From: UBA4416 sp040389965
GTDB taxonomy: Bacteria > Bacteroidota > Bacteroidia > B-17B0 > Aurantibacillaceae
Length of the DNA: 64,000 nucleotides
NCBI GenBank assembly: GCA_040389965.1
Contig: JAZJZF010000039.1
Span: 37,587-101,586 of the forward strand
Reading direction: 5' to 3'
Positions 9,897 through 18,534 of the stretch are shown piece by piece. The stretch's first letter is position 1. The number at the start of each line of letters is the position of its first letter. A model generated the notes under the pieces. The model was given only the letters and a program-made list of their open reading frames with translations. It had not been told where the DNA came from and did no database searches. A program made the translations under genes and the position numbers.

Positions 9897-10982
9897 ATGA
9901 AATCATTATTACATAAAGGGAAGTGGATGGTTATTATATTTGTCATGAATAGCCTGTATGGCCAGGATCTCCATTTTTCGCAATATATTGAAAACCCTTC
10001 ACTCATTAATCCGGCTTTAACCGGTGTTTTTAGTGTATTCAGAGCATCAGCTGTTTATAAAGATCAGTGGCGCAGTGCAACAATTCCGTTCAAAACGTTT
10101 GGAATCTCTATTGAATCTAAATTTAAGCCCGGTAACTGGAGTAAAGTCGAAGGTCAATCTATGCGCTTTTCAAAGACCTCTTTCAGTAGAATGGCAGGAG
10201 GTTTGTCGTGTTATACAGATAAAGCTGGCGATGGTAATATGTCATCTACTAAAATGAACCTTTCGCTTTCTTCTTTTGTAAGGGTAAGTGAACGCAGCAA
10301 TTTATCCTTAGGCTTGCAGGGGAGTTTTGTGCAGCGCAAAATTGATTTTTCTAAGCTCGTTTTTTCTAATCAGTATACGGGTTCGGGTTATGACGCGAGT
10401 ATGATGAGTGGTGAGCAAACTGCTTCTCAGAGTTTTAATTACCTGGTGTTTTCAGCAGGACTGAACTGGTCTTATGCATCGAAAGAAAACGTCCTCATTA
10501 GCAATGATCAAACCAAAGCCAATATAGGTTTTGCTTTTTTCAATATCAATCAACCTAAGCAATTTTACCTGGCGGATCAAAGCTCCAGAGTAATGGTTAA
10601 AACAGTATTTCACGGTGATCTTTTATATAACTTTTATGGTACCAATATCGGTATTGCTCCTTCCTATCTCCTGCAATTACAGGGAAAATCGAAAGAATTA
10701 ATGGCAGGAACATATTTGAAATTTTATATTAAAGAGGATTCCAAGTATACAGGTATCATTTTACGATCATCGGTTAATTTTGGTGCTTTTTACCGTTATG
10801 GAGATGCTTTGGTACTTGCTGTTAATTTTGATAAACGTCAAAAATATGCTATTGGGTTTAGTTATGATATTAATCTATCGTCCTTTTCTAAAGGAACCTA
10901 TTTGCGTGGGGGTCCTGAATTTACACTAAGGTATAATACCGCCAATGCTTATCTTTATCAAAAGAAACCGAAAGTGAAATAG
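9897..10982 (+). CDS. PorP/SprF family type IX secretion system membrane protein
   Basis: The 361-residue protein has a short signal region and then the family opening DLHFSQYIENPSLINPALTG and YKDQWRS. The rest is a predicted outer-membrane beta-barrel with alternating aromatic/hydrophobic strands. PorP/SprF proteins are needed for secretion or surface attachment of type-B T9SS substrates; the Kelch protein two genes upstream is the likely partner. Unlike the fusion at 5888, this copy has no OmpA domain and is close to normal length. It is the last gene before a strong bidirectional terminator. Confidence 0.88.
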   Translation: MKSLLHKGKWMVIIFVMNSLYGQDLHFSQYIENPSLINPALTGVFSVFRASAVYKDQWRSATIPFKTFGISIESKFKPGNWSKVEGQSMRFSKTSFSRMAGGLSCYTDKAGDGNMSSTKMNLSLSSFVRVSERSNLSLGLQGSFVQRKIDFSKLVFSNQYTGSGYDASMMSGEQTASQSFNYLVFSAGLNWSYASKENVLISNDQTKANIGFAFFNINQPKQFYLADQSSRVMVKTVFHGDLLYNFYGTNIGIAPSYLLQLQGKSKELMAGTYLKFYIKEDSKYTGIILRSSVNFGAFYRYGDALVLAVNFDKRQKYAIGFSYDINLSSFSKGTYLRGGPEFTLRYNTANAYLYQKKPKVK

Positions 10983-11000
10983 TTTTCAATAATGATATAA

Positions 11001-11036
11001 AAAAAGCCTTCACTAATTTTTCAGTGAAGGCTTTTT
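11001..11036. terminator. Bidirectional terminator between PorP/SprF (+) and slyD (-)
   Basis: A perfect 14-bp stem (11001-11014 with 11023-11036, AAAAAGCCTTCACT and its complement) encloses an 8-nt loop. A-tracts and T-tracts at the two ends let it act on both strands, and it lies between convergent genes. Confidence 0.88.
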
Positions 11037-11051
11037 GATTATTGTTTTTTA

Positions 11052-11564
11052 CTAGTGATGATGTCCACCCGGGCCATGTACGTGCCCATGTGCAATCTCT
11101 TCTTCAGTAGCTTCTCTTATATCCATTACTTCTCCAACGAAATGTAAATTATGATCAGCTAAAGGATGGTTAAAGTCCATAACAACATAATCGTCGCCAA
11201 TTTCTTCAACAAATCCCATTAACTGGTTTCCGTCTGCGTCGTTCATCATTAATTCTTCGCCTTCTTTCACGCGCTCGTCATCAAATTTACCATCTACTAA
11301 AAACGCGTCTTTAGGGATTTTAGCAATCATTTCTTTATCAGAAATACCATATCCGCTTTCCGGAGTAATTTTAAAATCAAATTTATCACCTACTGATTTA
11401 TTTATCAGATTTTTTTCGAAATCAGGCAGTAAGTGTCCAACACCAAAAATAAATACAAAAGGATTTTCTTTAGTGGTTTGCTCAACTAATTCAGGAGCTT
11501 CGTCGTTAATGTGAGAAGATAAATGATAATTTACCGTTACCACTTTGTTTTTGCTAATTGTCAT
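11052..11564 (-). CDS. slyD: SlyD-like FKBP-type peptidyl-prolyl cis-trans isomerase
   Basis: The 170-residue protein has the SlyD layout: an FKBP half-domain, an insert-in-flap chaperone domain (about residues 70-130), and the conserved return strand MDFNHPLADHNLHF. It ends in a His-rich metal-binding tail (HGHVHGPGGHHH). The protein catalyses proline isomerisation and has chaperone activity; SlyD tails bind nickel and other metals. No signal peptide is seen, so it is cytoplasmic. It is apparently monocistronic, with a shared terminator downstream and a REP-like element upstream. Confidence 0.88.
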   Translation of the reverse strand: MTISKNKVVTVNYHLSSHINDEAPELVEQTTKENPFVFIFGVGHLLPDFEKNLINKSVGDKFDFKITPESGYGISDKEMIAKIPKDAFLVDGKFDDERVKEGEELMMNDADGNQLMGFVEEIGDDYVVMDFNHPLADHNLHFVGEVMDIREATEEEIAHGHVHGPGGHHH

Positions 11565-11580
11565 TGTTTATTTTTTGATG

Positions 11581-11667
11581 TGTTATGCCGCACTTGTTTC
11601 AGCATTTCAATTTGTATGGTTGTTTTTTCAAAAAACAGATCCTGAAACAAGTTTAGGATGGCTGTCC
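11581..11667. repeat. REP-like palindromic element, degenerate pair
   Basis: Two half-elements face each other. The arms CTTGTTTCAG (11593-11602) and CTGAAACAAG (11642-11651) are exact complements, inside longer stretches resembling the widespread TGCTGAACTTGTTTCAGCA-type repeat. It lies between the ALDH gene stop and slyD. A related pair lies at 33322-33406. Confidence 0.6.
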
Positions 11668-11680
11668 GCTTTATTTTAAA

Positions 11681-13204
11681 TTAGAAATCAAATTTAATGC
11701 CTTGAGCTAATGTTAATTTAGTTCCGTAGTTGATGGTATTGGTTTGGCGACGCATATATGCTTTCCAGCTATCAGAGCCACTTTCACGCCCGCCGCCGGT
11801 TTCTTTTTCGCCACCAAAAGCACCGCCAATTTCAGCACCACTTGTGCCGATGTTAACGTTTGCAATACCACAGTCGCTTCCTGATGCAGCCAAAAACTGT
11901 TCTGCTTCACGCATGTTTAAAGTCATGATAGAAGAAGATAAACCCTGAGGAACACCATTTTGTAATTCAATGGCTTCTTCTATCGTTTTGTATTTCATGA
12001 TATATAAAATAGGTGCAAATGTTTCATGCTGCACAATTTCAAAATCGTTGTTTGCTTCGGCAATACAAGGTTTTACGTAGCACCCGCTTTCATAACCTTT
12101 TCCGTCTAATACACCACCCGGTACTAATATTTTACCACCTTCGGAGATCACACGCTCAATAGAAGCTAAATAATCTTTCACTGCTCCTTTGTCAATTAAC
12201 GGACCTACATGGTTTTTTTCGTTCAATGGATCGCCAATTACCAATTGTTTGTAAGCACTTACCAGTTTTTGTTTCACATCTTCATAAATATCTTCATGAA
12301 TAATTAAACGGCGTGTAGATGTACAACGTTGTCCGGCTGTTCCTACGGCACCAAATACGATACCCGGCAAGCAAGCTTTTAAATCGGCATTATTAGAAAT
12401 AATGATGGCGTTGTTTCCGCCTAATTCAAGGATAGAACGGCCAAAACGGTTTGCTACTTTAGTACCTACAATTTTACCAACGCGGGTAGAGCCTGTAGCT
12501 GATACTAACGGTACGCGACTGTCTTCACACATTTTTTCGCCAATAGCACCCGGGCTTACCAATAGGCAGGAAATACCTTCCGGTAAATCATTTTCGGCAG
12601 CTACTTCATTCCATATGTTATGGCAAGCTACAGCACACAAAGGTACTTTACTGGATGGTTTCCAGATGCAAACATCTCCGCAAATCCACGCTAAAGCTGT
12701 ATTCCAGTTCCATACGGCAACAGGGAAATTAAATGCAGAAATAATACCTACAATTCCCAATGGATGCCATTGTTCGTACATACGATGGTTTTCTCTTTCA
12801 GAGTGCATGGTTAAACCGTAAAGCTGGCGTGATACACCTACTGCAAAATCGCAGATGTCGATCATTTCCTGAACTTCGCCCAAACCTTCCTGTAGGGATT
12901 TTCCCATTTCGTAAGAAACCAGTTTCCCCAGGTCATTTTTCTTAGCGCGTAATTTTTCTCCAAATTGACGAACAATTTCCCCACGTTTTGGTGCAGGAAC
13001 ATTACGCCATGTTTTAAATGCTTCACTTGCTACCTGTACTACTTTTTCGTAATCAGAAGCATTTGCTGCCTGTACTTTTGCAATTAATTTTCCGTCAACC
13101 GGACTGTAAGATTCTATAATGTCGCCATTGGCAAAATAATTTTTACCGGTTGCGCATCCAATATTTAAGTCTTTAATTCCTAATGATTTTAATACTTTTT
13201 CCAT
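11681..13204 (-). CDS. amaB: ALDH7-type aldehyde dehydrogenase (L-piperidine-6-carboxylate / 2-aminoadipate semialdehyde dehydrogenase)
   Basis: The 507-residue protein matches family 7 aldehyde dehydrogenases: the substrate-entry motif GIISAFNFPVAVWNWN, the catalytic Glu in ELGGNNAI and the catalytic Cys in GTAGQRCTSTRR. In lysine catabolism ALDH7 enzymes oxidise 2-aminoadipate 6-semialdehyde to 2-aminoadipate with NAD. No signal peptide is present, so it is cytoplasmic. It appears to be transcribed alone, 134 bp after the small minus-strand gene at 13338. The other lysine-degradation genes are not nearby, so the substrate is inferred from family resemblance; a broader aldehyde-detoxifying role is possible. 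Confidence 0.82.
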   Translation of the reverse strand: MEKVLKSLGIKDLNIGCATGKNYFANGDIIESYSPVDGKLIAKVQAANASDYEKVVQVASEAFKTWRNVPAPKRGEIVRQFGEKLRAKKNDLGKLVSYEMGKSLQEGLGEVQEMIDICDFAVGVSRQLYGLTMHSERENHRMYEQWHPLGIVGIISAFNFPVAVWNWNTALAWICGDVCIWKPSSKVPLCAVACHNIWNEVAAENDLPEGISCLLVSPGAIGEKMCEDSRVPLVSATGSTRVGKIVGTKVANRFGRSILELGGNNAIIISNNADLKACLPGIVFGAVGTAGQRCTSTRRLIIHEDIYEDVKQKLVSAYKQLVIGDPLNEKNHVGPLIDKGAVKDYLASIERVISEGGKILVPGGVLDGKGYESGCYVKPCIAEANNDFEIVQHETFAPILYIMKYKTIEEAIELQNGVPQGLSSSIMTLNMREAEQFLAASGSDCGIANVNIGTSGAEIGGAFGGEKETGGGRESGSDSWKAYMRRQTNTINYGTKLTLAQGIKFDF

Positions 13205-13300
13205 ATTCGTTTGATCTGATAATTTTTAAATTATGAACGTTAAATATAGGAAATATATTAGGGACTATTTAAGAAATTGGGCTAAAAATAAATTTTTTTC

Positions 13301-13319
13301 GGGTCATTTTTTATGACCC
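13301..13319. terminator. Hairpin between the CutA-like gene and the ALDH7 gene
   Basis: A perfect 7-bp stem (GGGTCAT 13301-13307, ATGACCC 13313-13319) has a T5 loop and A/T-rich flanks. It lies 19 bp beyond the stop of the minus-strand gene at 13338. There is no clean T-run on the minus strand, so termination is plausible but not certain. Confidence 0.4.
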
Positions 13320-13337
13320 TTAATTGGCCTGAAACCC

Positions 13338-13688
13338 TTACTGGTTGTCGATTTTTTTCTTATTTAACACATTAAGGGCTTTAACACTATTTTTGATTCT
13401 GTCAAAAAAGCGGGTAGTAGTTTGCACAATTGGCGTAGCGTAAATGTAAAATTCCTTGTGTGGAAATTCTCTGGCCAGGGAGGCTTCAATTTCGCTGAAT
13501 AATAAAGATTTGGTGGCAAACTGTAATTTATAAATAACGCTATGTTCTACTACGTTTTCAGTATTGAGAGAATGGGCCTGTTCAGGATTTCCTAAAATAA
13601 CATTAGTCGCATATTTATTTGTAAGCAAGACATTAATAATTTTATCAATTTGCTCTTTATTGGAGATAAGAAGATTTAAAAGGATCAT
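13338..13688 (-). CDS. Small CutA-like protein of unknown function
   Basis: This is a 116-residue cytoplasmic protein with no signal peptide. The pattern of hydrophobic strands, an amphipathic helix after KSLLFSEIEASL and the strand YIYATPIVQTT resemble the ferredoxin-like fold and TKxxLFxxIE...P pattern of CutA-type proteins. I cannot confirm the assignment, and CutA itself has no settled function. It stands alone, with 266 bp before yitT on the other strand. Confidence 0.5.
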   Translation of the reverse strand: MILLNLLISNKEQIDKIINVLLTNKYATNVILGNPEQAHSLNTENVVEHSVIYKLQFATKSLLFSEIEASLAREFPHKEFYIYATPIVQTTTRFFDRIKNSVKALNVLNKKKIDNQ

Positions 13689-13765
13689 GGTTTAAGTGGT
13701 TAATACGTAAAACAAAAACGCGTATTATGGTATTGCAAATTACCGTGTAATAATTTAAATAACCG

Positions 13766-13777
13766 GTAAGCGCTTAC
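13766..13777. promoter_or_regulatory. Perfect 12-bp palindrome, LacI-type operator-like
   Basis: GTAAGCGCTTAC reads the same on both strands and lies between the divergent genes at 13688 and 13955. Its central CG and flanks resemble LacI/GalR-family operators. No LacI regulator is in the window. A similar AAGCGCTT core lies upstream of galE at 54652-54659. Confidence 0.35.
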
Positions 13778-13954
13778 GTTTATATTGTAAATTTCACTTT
13801 GTTTAACACATGTGATTTTAGTCTTGAAGTCGCTCATTAGCAGACATTTTAAGCAATCGTTAAGGAGTCGTTCTTATGTTAAGCCTTTGATAATTTGGCA
13901 TTTTAAGCTATATTGCAGTATTAGATTATTTTTTGCAACACCTATTTTTATTTT

Positions 13955-14914
13955 ATGAATTCTTTTCTCAACCGCATTATCGTACAATATGTTCTTAAGC
14001 AGAAAAAAGAAACTTATTCGAGATTTGAACTGGCTAAAGGTTTTCGTGAATTTAAGTTTTTAGCTACAAGATTGCTCAAAGATATTTTCCTGATGGTATT
14101 AGGAATTTTTTCTGCTGCATTTGGTCTCGAAAGCTTCTTATTGCCCAGCAGCTTTATTGATGGTGGAGCAACCGGTATTTCCTTATTAATTGCGGAATTA
14201 ACTACTGTGCCTTTATCTCTGCTTATTATTGTCATTAATATCCCGTTCATTATTTTAGGTTATAAAATAATAGGGAAACAGTTTGCTATTAAAACAGCCT
14301 TTGCTATCACAGGTTTGGCTTTGTGTATGTCGTTTTTTCATTTTCCTGAAGTCACTCACGATAAATTACTGGTGGCTATTTTTGGTGGATTTTTCCTGGG
14401 ATCGGGGATAGGGCTGGCTGTGAGAGGCGGTTCTGTCATTGATGGTACAGAAGTATTGGCTATTTACCTGAGTCGTAAGTTTAGCACAACAATGGGTGAT
14501 ATTATTATTGGAATCAATATTATTATTTTCTCGGCAGCAGCTTATTTCCTTTCTATTGAAACTGCTTTGTATTCTATGATCACTTATTTAGCGGCTTCCA
14601 AAACTTTGGATTTTATTATACAGGGTATTGAAGAATACACAGGCGTTACCATTATTTCATCGCATAGCGAAGAGATCCGGAAAATGATCATTGAAACGAT
14701 GGGCCGCGGGGTTACTGTATATGTTGGTAAACGCGGCTACGGAAAGAGGGGAGAAGGAAGTAATATCGATATTATTTATACCGTTGTCACACGCCTTGAG
14801 TTAAACAAACTGAAAGCGGAAATTGATACCATCGATGAAAATGCTTTTGTGGTCATGAATAGCATTAAAGATACAAAAGGCGGGATGATCAAAAAACGTC
14901 CGCTGCAGCATTAA
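13955..14914 (+). CDS. YitT family membrane protein (DUF161 + DUF2179)
   Basis: The 319-residue protein has an N-terminal cytoplasmic stretch, then five to six membrane segments (about residues 40-215) with the family pattern FLLPSSFIDGGATGISLL. A soluble C-terminal DUF2179 domain follows (about 225-305, GVTIISSHSEEIRKMI and GRGVTVYVGKRGYGKRG). YitT proteins are inner-membrane proteins of unknown function. The domain order and length are typical. Its neighbours do not suggest a pathway. An imperfect operator-like palindrome region lies about 180 bp upstream. Confidence 0.85.
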   Translation: MNSFLNRIIVQYVLKQKKETYSRFELAKGFREFKFLATRLLKDIFLMVLGIFSAAFGLESFLLPSSFIDGGATGISLLIAELTTVPLSLLIIVINIPFIILGYKIIGKQFAIKTAFAITGLALCMSFFHFPEVTHDKLLVAIFGGFFLGSGIGLAVRGGSVIDGTEVLAIYLSRKFSTTMGDIIIGINIIIFSAAAYFLSIETALYSMITYLAASKTLDFIIQGIEEYTGVTIISSHSEEIRKMIIETMGRGVTVYVGKRGYGKRGEGSNIDIIYTVVTRLELNKLKAEIDTIDENAFVVMNSIKDTKGGMIKKRPLQH

Positions 14915-14932
14915 TCGCAATAATAAAGGCAA

Positions 14933-15355
14933 TTAATCAATCGTTGCTATCACTTTAAGCTCTATGGCTATTGGTGTAGGAAGGCAATTAATTTCAATGG
15001 TAGTGCGGCAGGGAGGGTTTTCTTTAAAATATTCTGCCCACAATTTGTTGTATTTAGGAAAGTCGTCTTTCATGTTGGTCAAAAATACCTGTACGTCTAC
15101 GATCTTATCCCAGGAACTACCGGAGTCTTCCAAAATATATTTTATGTTCCTGAATACTGAATGGCATTGTGCTTCTATATCATAAGAAACAATAGTTCCT
15201 TTTTCATCCAGTTCAACACCCGGAATTTTTTTAGTGCCACGTTCACGCGGACCAACTCCACTTAAAAATAATAAATTGCCTACACGGCGTGCATGAGGGT
15301 ATAAGCCAACCGGCTCGGGTGCTTTAGATGATTCTATAGATTGTTCGTTGCTCAT
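14933..15355 (-). CDS. RidA-family protein, probable 2-aminomuconate deaminase
   Basis: The 140-residue cytoplasmic protein has the RidA/YjgF fold pattern. Its N-terminus (APEPVGLYPHARRVGNLLFL, SGVGPRERGTKKIPGV) looks more like 2-aminomuconate deaminase of 3-hydroxyanthranilate degradation than like generic RidA. That enzyme releases ammonia from 2-aminomuconate to give 4-oxalocrotonate. The conserved late segment ENPPCRTTIEINCLP carries the Arg that RidA proteins use to bind substrate carboxylate. An ALDH8-type 2-aminomuconate semialdehyde dehydrogenase, the preceding step, lies 1.6 kb upstream on the same strand. A general imine deaminase is the alternative. Confidence 0.72.
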   Translation of the reverse strand: MSNEQSIESSKAPEPVGLYPHARRVGNLLFLSGVGPRERGTKKIPGVELDEKGTIVSYDIEAQCHSVFRNIKYILEDSGSSWDKIVDVQVFLTNMKDDFPKYNKLWAEYFKENPPCRTTIEINCLPTPIAIELKVIATID

Positions 15356-15423
15356 TGTACTTAATAGTTGAAAGGTTTTAAAATTAAAAAGTTTTGAAAG
15401 TTTAATGGAAGTCTTGAAACGTA

Positions 15424-15765
15424 TCAGGGTATCTCAATCACCATGTTTTTATCATTAAGACCTACGTTATCTTTTTGTGCTACTTTTTTGCCGTCTTTAG
15501 TTACGGTAATCCATTTTGTTTTTGATTTGGATCCCATTTTTTCATTGATCACAAATGAGCCATCCTGAGCTGTGTACATCTGGCCTATGACCACTTCCGT
15601 GCAATTTTCGCCATTTGTTTTGCATTCAATAAAATTGACCAAGGCATTAGCTACGCCTGCTCCGGTACTTTTACTGATAACCGTACCGCTAATACTGCTC
15701 TTTTTTATATCGCAGGCTAGAAACAAGCAACCGATAAACAGAAGGGTAAATAGTTTTTTTATCAT
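15424..15765 (-). CDS. Small lipoprotein with a transthyretin/carboxypeptidase-regulatory-like domain
   Basis: The 113-residue protein has a lipoprotein signal with a lipobox ending at Cys18 (LFLACD). The mature part (SISGTVISKSTGAGVANALV, then YTAQDGSFVIN) follows the beta-sandwich pattern of carboxypeptidase regulatory-like domains common in Bacteroidota envelope proteins. It lies between thiL (18 bp upstream) and the deaminase, on the same strand. No enzymatic motif is visible; a structural or binding role is inferred. Confidence 0.65.
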   Translation of the reverse strand: MIKKLFTLLFIGCLFLACDIKKSSISGTVISKSTGAGVANALVNFIECKTNGENCTEVVIGQMYTAQDGSFVINEKMGSKSKTKWITVTKDGKKVAQKDNVGLNDKNMVIEIP

Positions 15766-15783
15766 TATACTAATTTAAACAAA

Positions 15784-16824
15784 TTATTTAAATGAATTCC
15801 AGCCCTGTGCCGTAATAGGATGCGATGTTCCCGCTTTAGCAATAAGGTTCAGGCCACTTGCTTTGGGTGTAATGTGTCCTATAATGGTAAAGTCCGGTAC
15901 ATTTTTAATTTTTTCGTACTCGCTCATGGGTATGGTAAACAATAATTCATAGTCTTCACCCCCGCTTAATGCGCATACTGTAGGGTCGAGGCTAAATTCC
16001 CTTGCCCTGTCAAATGTTTGAGGATCCAATGGAATTTTTTCTTCGTATAATTCGCAACCCACTTCCGATTGCGTGCAAAGATGCATTAACTCTGAAGCAA
16101 GCCCGTCGCTGATGTCGATCATACTTGTTGGTTTAATATCCAGCGTTTTAAATAATTCAATGATGTCCATTCGCGCTTCCGGTTTTAGCTGGCGCTCTAA
16201 TATATAATCGTTGCCAACTAAATCGGGCTGTAATTGCGGGTTATCTTTAAACACAAATTTTTCTCTTTCCAACACCTGTAGGCCCATGTAGGCGCCACCT
16301 AAATCTCCGCTTACACACACAAGGTCTTTTTCCTGTGCTCCATTTCTGTAAACAATATCTTCTTTTTTAGCTTCGCCTATGGCAGTAACGCTAATAATTA
16401 AACCGCTTGTAGAAGAAGTAGTATCTCCTCCAACTAAATCAACGTTGTATTTTTTACAGGCAAATAACATTCCGGCATATAATTCTTCTATGGCTTCTAC
16501 CGAAAAACGGTTTGAGGCGGCAATGCTTACGGTTACCTGTTTTGGAGTGCCATTCATAGCATAAATGTCAGACAGATTTACAACAATGGCTTTATATCCC
16601 AGATGTTTTAAAGGAACGTAAGACAAATCAAAATGTACGCCTTCTACCAACATGTCGGTTGATACCAAGGTAGCTTTTTCATTATCATATTTTATAACAG
16701 CAGCATCGTCTCCAATTCCTTTTAAAGATGATTCGTTATATATTTCTATATGTTCTGTTAATAGGTTTATTAGTCCAAATTCTCCTAGTGACGTTAATTC
16801 TGTTCTTCCGCTGTTTTCTAACAT
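15784..16824 (-). CDS. thiL: Thiamine-monophosphate kinase
   Basis: The 346-residue protein has the ThiL hallmarks: the N-terminal nucleotide-binding GIGDDAAVI, the VSTDMLVEGVHFDL metal/substrate segment, SMIDISDGLASEL, and GGEDYELLFT near the C-terminus. It phosphorylates thiamine monophosphate to thiamine diphosphate using ATP, the last step of cofactor synthesis, in the cytoplasm. The length is slightly above the usual 320-330. No TPP riboswitch is seen upstream; that gap instead holds a short low-complexity repeat. Confidence 0.92.
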   Translation of the reverse strand: MLENSGRTELTSLGEFGLINLLTEHIEIYNESSLKGIGDDAAVIKYDNEKATLVSTDMLVEGVHFDLSYVPLKHLGYKAIVVNLSDIYAMNGTPKQVTVSIAASNRFSVEAIEELYAGMLFACKKYNVDLVGGDTTSSTSGLIISVTAIGEAKKEDIVYRNGAQEKDLVCVSGDLGGAYMGLQVLEREKFVFKDNPQLQPDLVGNDYILERQLKPEARMDIIELFKTLDIKPTSMIDISDGLASELMHLCTQSEVGCELYEEKIPLDPQTFDRAREFSLDPTVCALSGGEDYELLFTIPMSEYEKIKNVPDFTIIGHITPKASGLNLIAKAGTSHPITAQGWNSFK

Positions 16825-16870
16825 TTTTCTATTAATTTATTTTTGTTCATGTTTGATGTTGTTGTTCATC

Positions 16871-16970
16871 ATATGCTGTCCATTGTCTATTGTCCGCTGT
16901 CCATTATTTATTGTAGACTTGTTTCTTGTTCGGTCAGAAGACAAGAGACAACTTACAATGGACAATGTCC
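16871..16970. repeat. Low-complexity TGTCCATTGTC repeats in inverted arrangement
   Basis: The left half (16876-16905) repeats variants of TGTCCATTGTC and TGTCCGCTGTCC. The right end (16954-16970) carries the inverse (ACAATGGACAATGTCC), and inner arms resembling CTTGTTTCTTGT / ACAAGAGACAA lie between. It separates the ALDH8 stop from thiL. It may be an intergenic repeat of this genome or act as a weak terminator. Confidence 0.45.
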
Positions 16971-18415
16971 TATTTCAATTTAACACACACATTCTTTGGT
17001 TCTGTAAAAAAGTCAAGCGCTTCAAATCCTCCTTCACGGCCTACGCCTGATGATTTTACTCCGCCAAATGGTGTTCTCAGATCTCGTAGTAACCAACAGT
17101 TTACCCAAACAATACCGGTATGCAGGTTCATGGCGACACGGTTTGCTCTTGTAATGTCCTGTGTCCACACTACTGAGGCTAAGCCATATTGTGTAGAGTT
17201 GGCATATAGCATCACATCTTCTTCTTTTTCGAAAGGCATAATGGTAACCACCGGCCCAAAAATTTCTTCCTGATTAGTACGGCAATCGTAAGCTAAGCCT
17301 TCAATAATTGTAGGTTGTACATAATAGCCATTCTCAAACTCGCCACTAACGATCTGCTGCTTGCCTCCGCATAAAACGGTGCCACCTTCCTGTTTTGCCA
17401 GTTCAATGTAGGATAATATTTTTTCCATATGGGGTTTTGATACTACGGCACCAATTTTTGTTTTATCATCTAAGGGTGCGCCTATTACCAGTTTTTGAGT
17501 TTTGGCAACGAAGTCGGTTTTAAATTTCTCATAGATCGATTTCTCTACAAAAATCCTTGAACCGCAAAGACAGATCTGGCCCTGATTTGCAAAAGATGAT
17601 AGCATAGTTGTAGATAACATCTTATCATAATCGCAATCGGCAAAAATAATATTAGGGTTTTTTCCTCCCAGTTCCAGTGATAATTTTTTGAACATGGGTG
17701 CTGCAATAGATGCAATGCCTGCGCCTGTTTTGGTGCCTCCTGTAAAAGAGATCAATGGCACGTCTTTATGGCTTACAACAGCGTTGCCAACTTTGTGTCC
17801 GTAACCGTGTACAATATTTAATACTCCTTTTGGTAAACCCGCTTTAATGCAAATTTCGGAAAGCAGATAAGCGGTCATTGGTGTAATTTCAGAAGGCTTT
17901 GCTACTACCGTGCAACCGGCAGCCAGGGCAGGTGCTATTTTCCAGCTGAATAAATACAAAGGTAAATTCCATGGAGAGATGCAGCCTGCTACACCAACAG
18001 GTTGGCGTAAGGTGTAGTTAATAGCAGTGTCTTCCATGCTATGTGCATGCGCTGCATAATGCAAAATGCCCGTTCCGTAAAAATGAAAATTGGCTGCAGC
18101 TCTTGGTATATCTACTGTTTTGGCTAAATGTAAAGGCTTGCCGTTATCAATGCTCTCAGCAACCGCCAGGTCGTGAAGTTGTTCTTCAATAATAGCTGCA
18201 ATTTTTAAGAGATAGGCTGAGCGCACATCTTTTGGTGTAATACTCCAGGTTTTGAAAGCTTCTTTTGCCGCTTCAATAGCCTGCTCTGCATCACGCTCGT
18301 CGCTATCAGGAATGTGAGAATATACAACACCTCTTGAAGGATCGTAATTATCTATATACTGTTTAGAGTGTGGTTCAACCAGCTCTCCGTTAATGTAATT
18401 TTTTAGTTTAAACAT
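16970..18415 (-). CDS. ALDH8-type 2-aminomuconate 6-semialdehyde dehydrogenase
   Basis: The 481-residue protein is a complete aldehyde dehydrogenase with SPWNLPLYLFSWKIAPAL, the catalytic Glu in ELGGKNPNII and the catalytic Cys in NQGQICLCGSRIF. The QICLCGSR context and LHTGIVWVNCWLLRDLRTPF match the ALDH8 / 2-hydroxy- or 2-aminomuconate semialdehyde dehydrogenase group, which oxidises the ring-cleavage semialdehyde with NAD. The minus-strand neighbour at 14933 resembles the next enzyme, 2-aminomuconate deaminase. Together they suggest the lower part of tryptophan/3-hydroxyanthranilate degradation; the ring-cleavage dioxygenase and decarboxylase are not in this window. Confidence 0.82.
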   Translation of the reverse strand: MFKLKNYINGELVEPHSKQYIDNYDPSRGVVYSHIPDSDERDAEQAIEAAKEAFKTWSITPKDVRSAYLLKIAAIIEEQLHDLAVAESIDNGKPLHLAKTVDIPRAAANFHFYGTGILHYAAHAHSMEDTAINYTLRQPVGVAGCISPWNLPLYLFSWKIAPALAAGCTVVAKPSEITPMTAYLLSEICIKAGLPKGVLNIVHGYGHKVGNAVVSHKDVPLISFTGGTKTGAGIASIAAPMFKKLSLELGGKNPNIIFADCDYDKMLSTTMLSSFANQGQICLCGSRIFVEKSIYEKFKTDFVAKTQKLVIGAPLDDKTKIGAVVSKPHMEKILSYIELAKQEGGTVLCGGKQQIVSGEFENGYYVQPTIIEGLAYDCRTNQEEIFGPVVTIMPFEKEEDVMLYANSTQYGLASVVWTQDITRANRVAMNLHTGIVWVNCWLLRDLRTPFGGVKSSGVGREGGFEALDFFTEPKNVCVKLK

Positions 18416-18487
18416 GGCTTTAAATCAAGCTACTAATTTAAGAAAATTAGGGGATACTTTCTAATGTAAATTTGTATGACCTGAACC

Positions 18488-18508
18488 CTGTTTTATGGCC
18501 TAAAACAG
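18488..18508. terminator. Hairpin downstream of the dlt operon
   Basis: A perfect 8-bp stem (CTGTTTTA 18488-18495, TAAAACAG 18501-18508) with a 5-nt loop lies 26 bp past the dltA stop, before the ALDH8 gene. There is no strong T-run, so it could be a weak terminator or an operator. Confidence 0.4.
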
Positions 18509-18534
18509 AAGATATAGCTATAATTTTCCGACTT

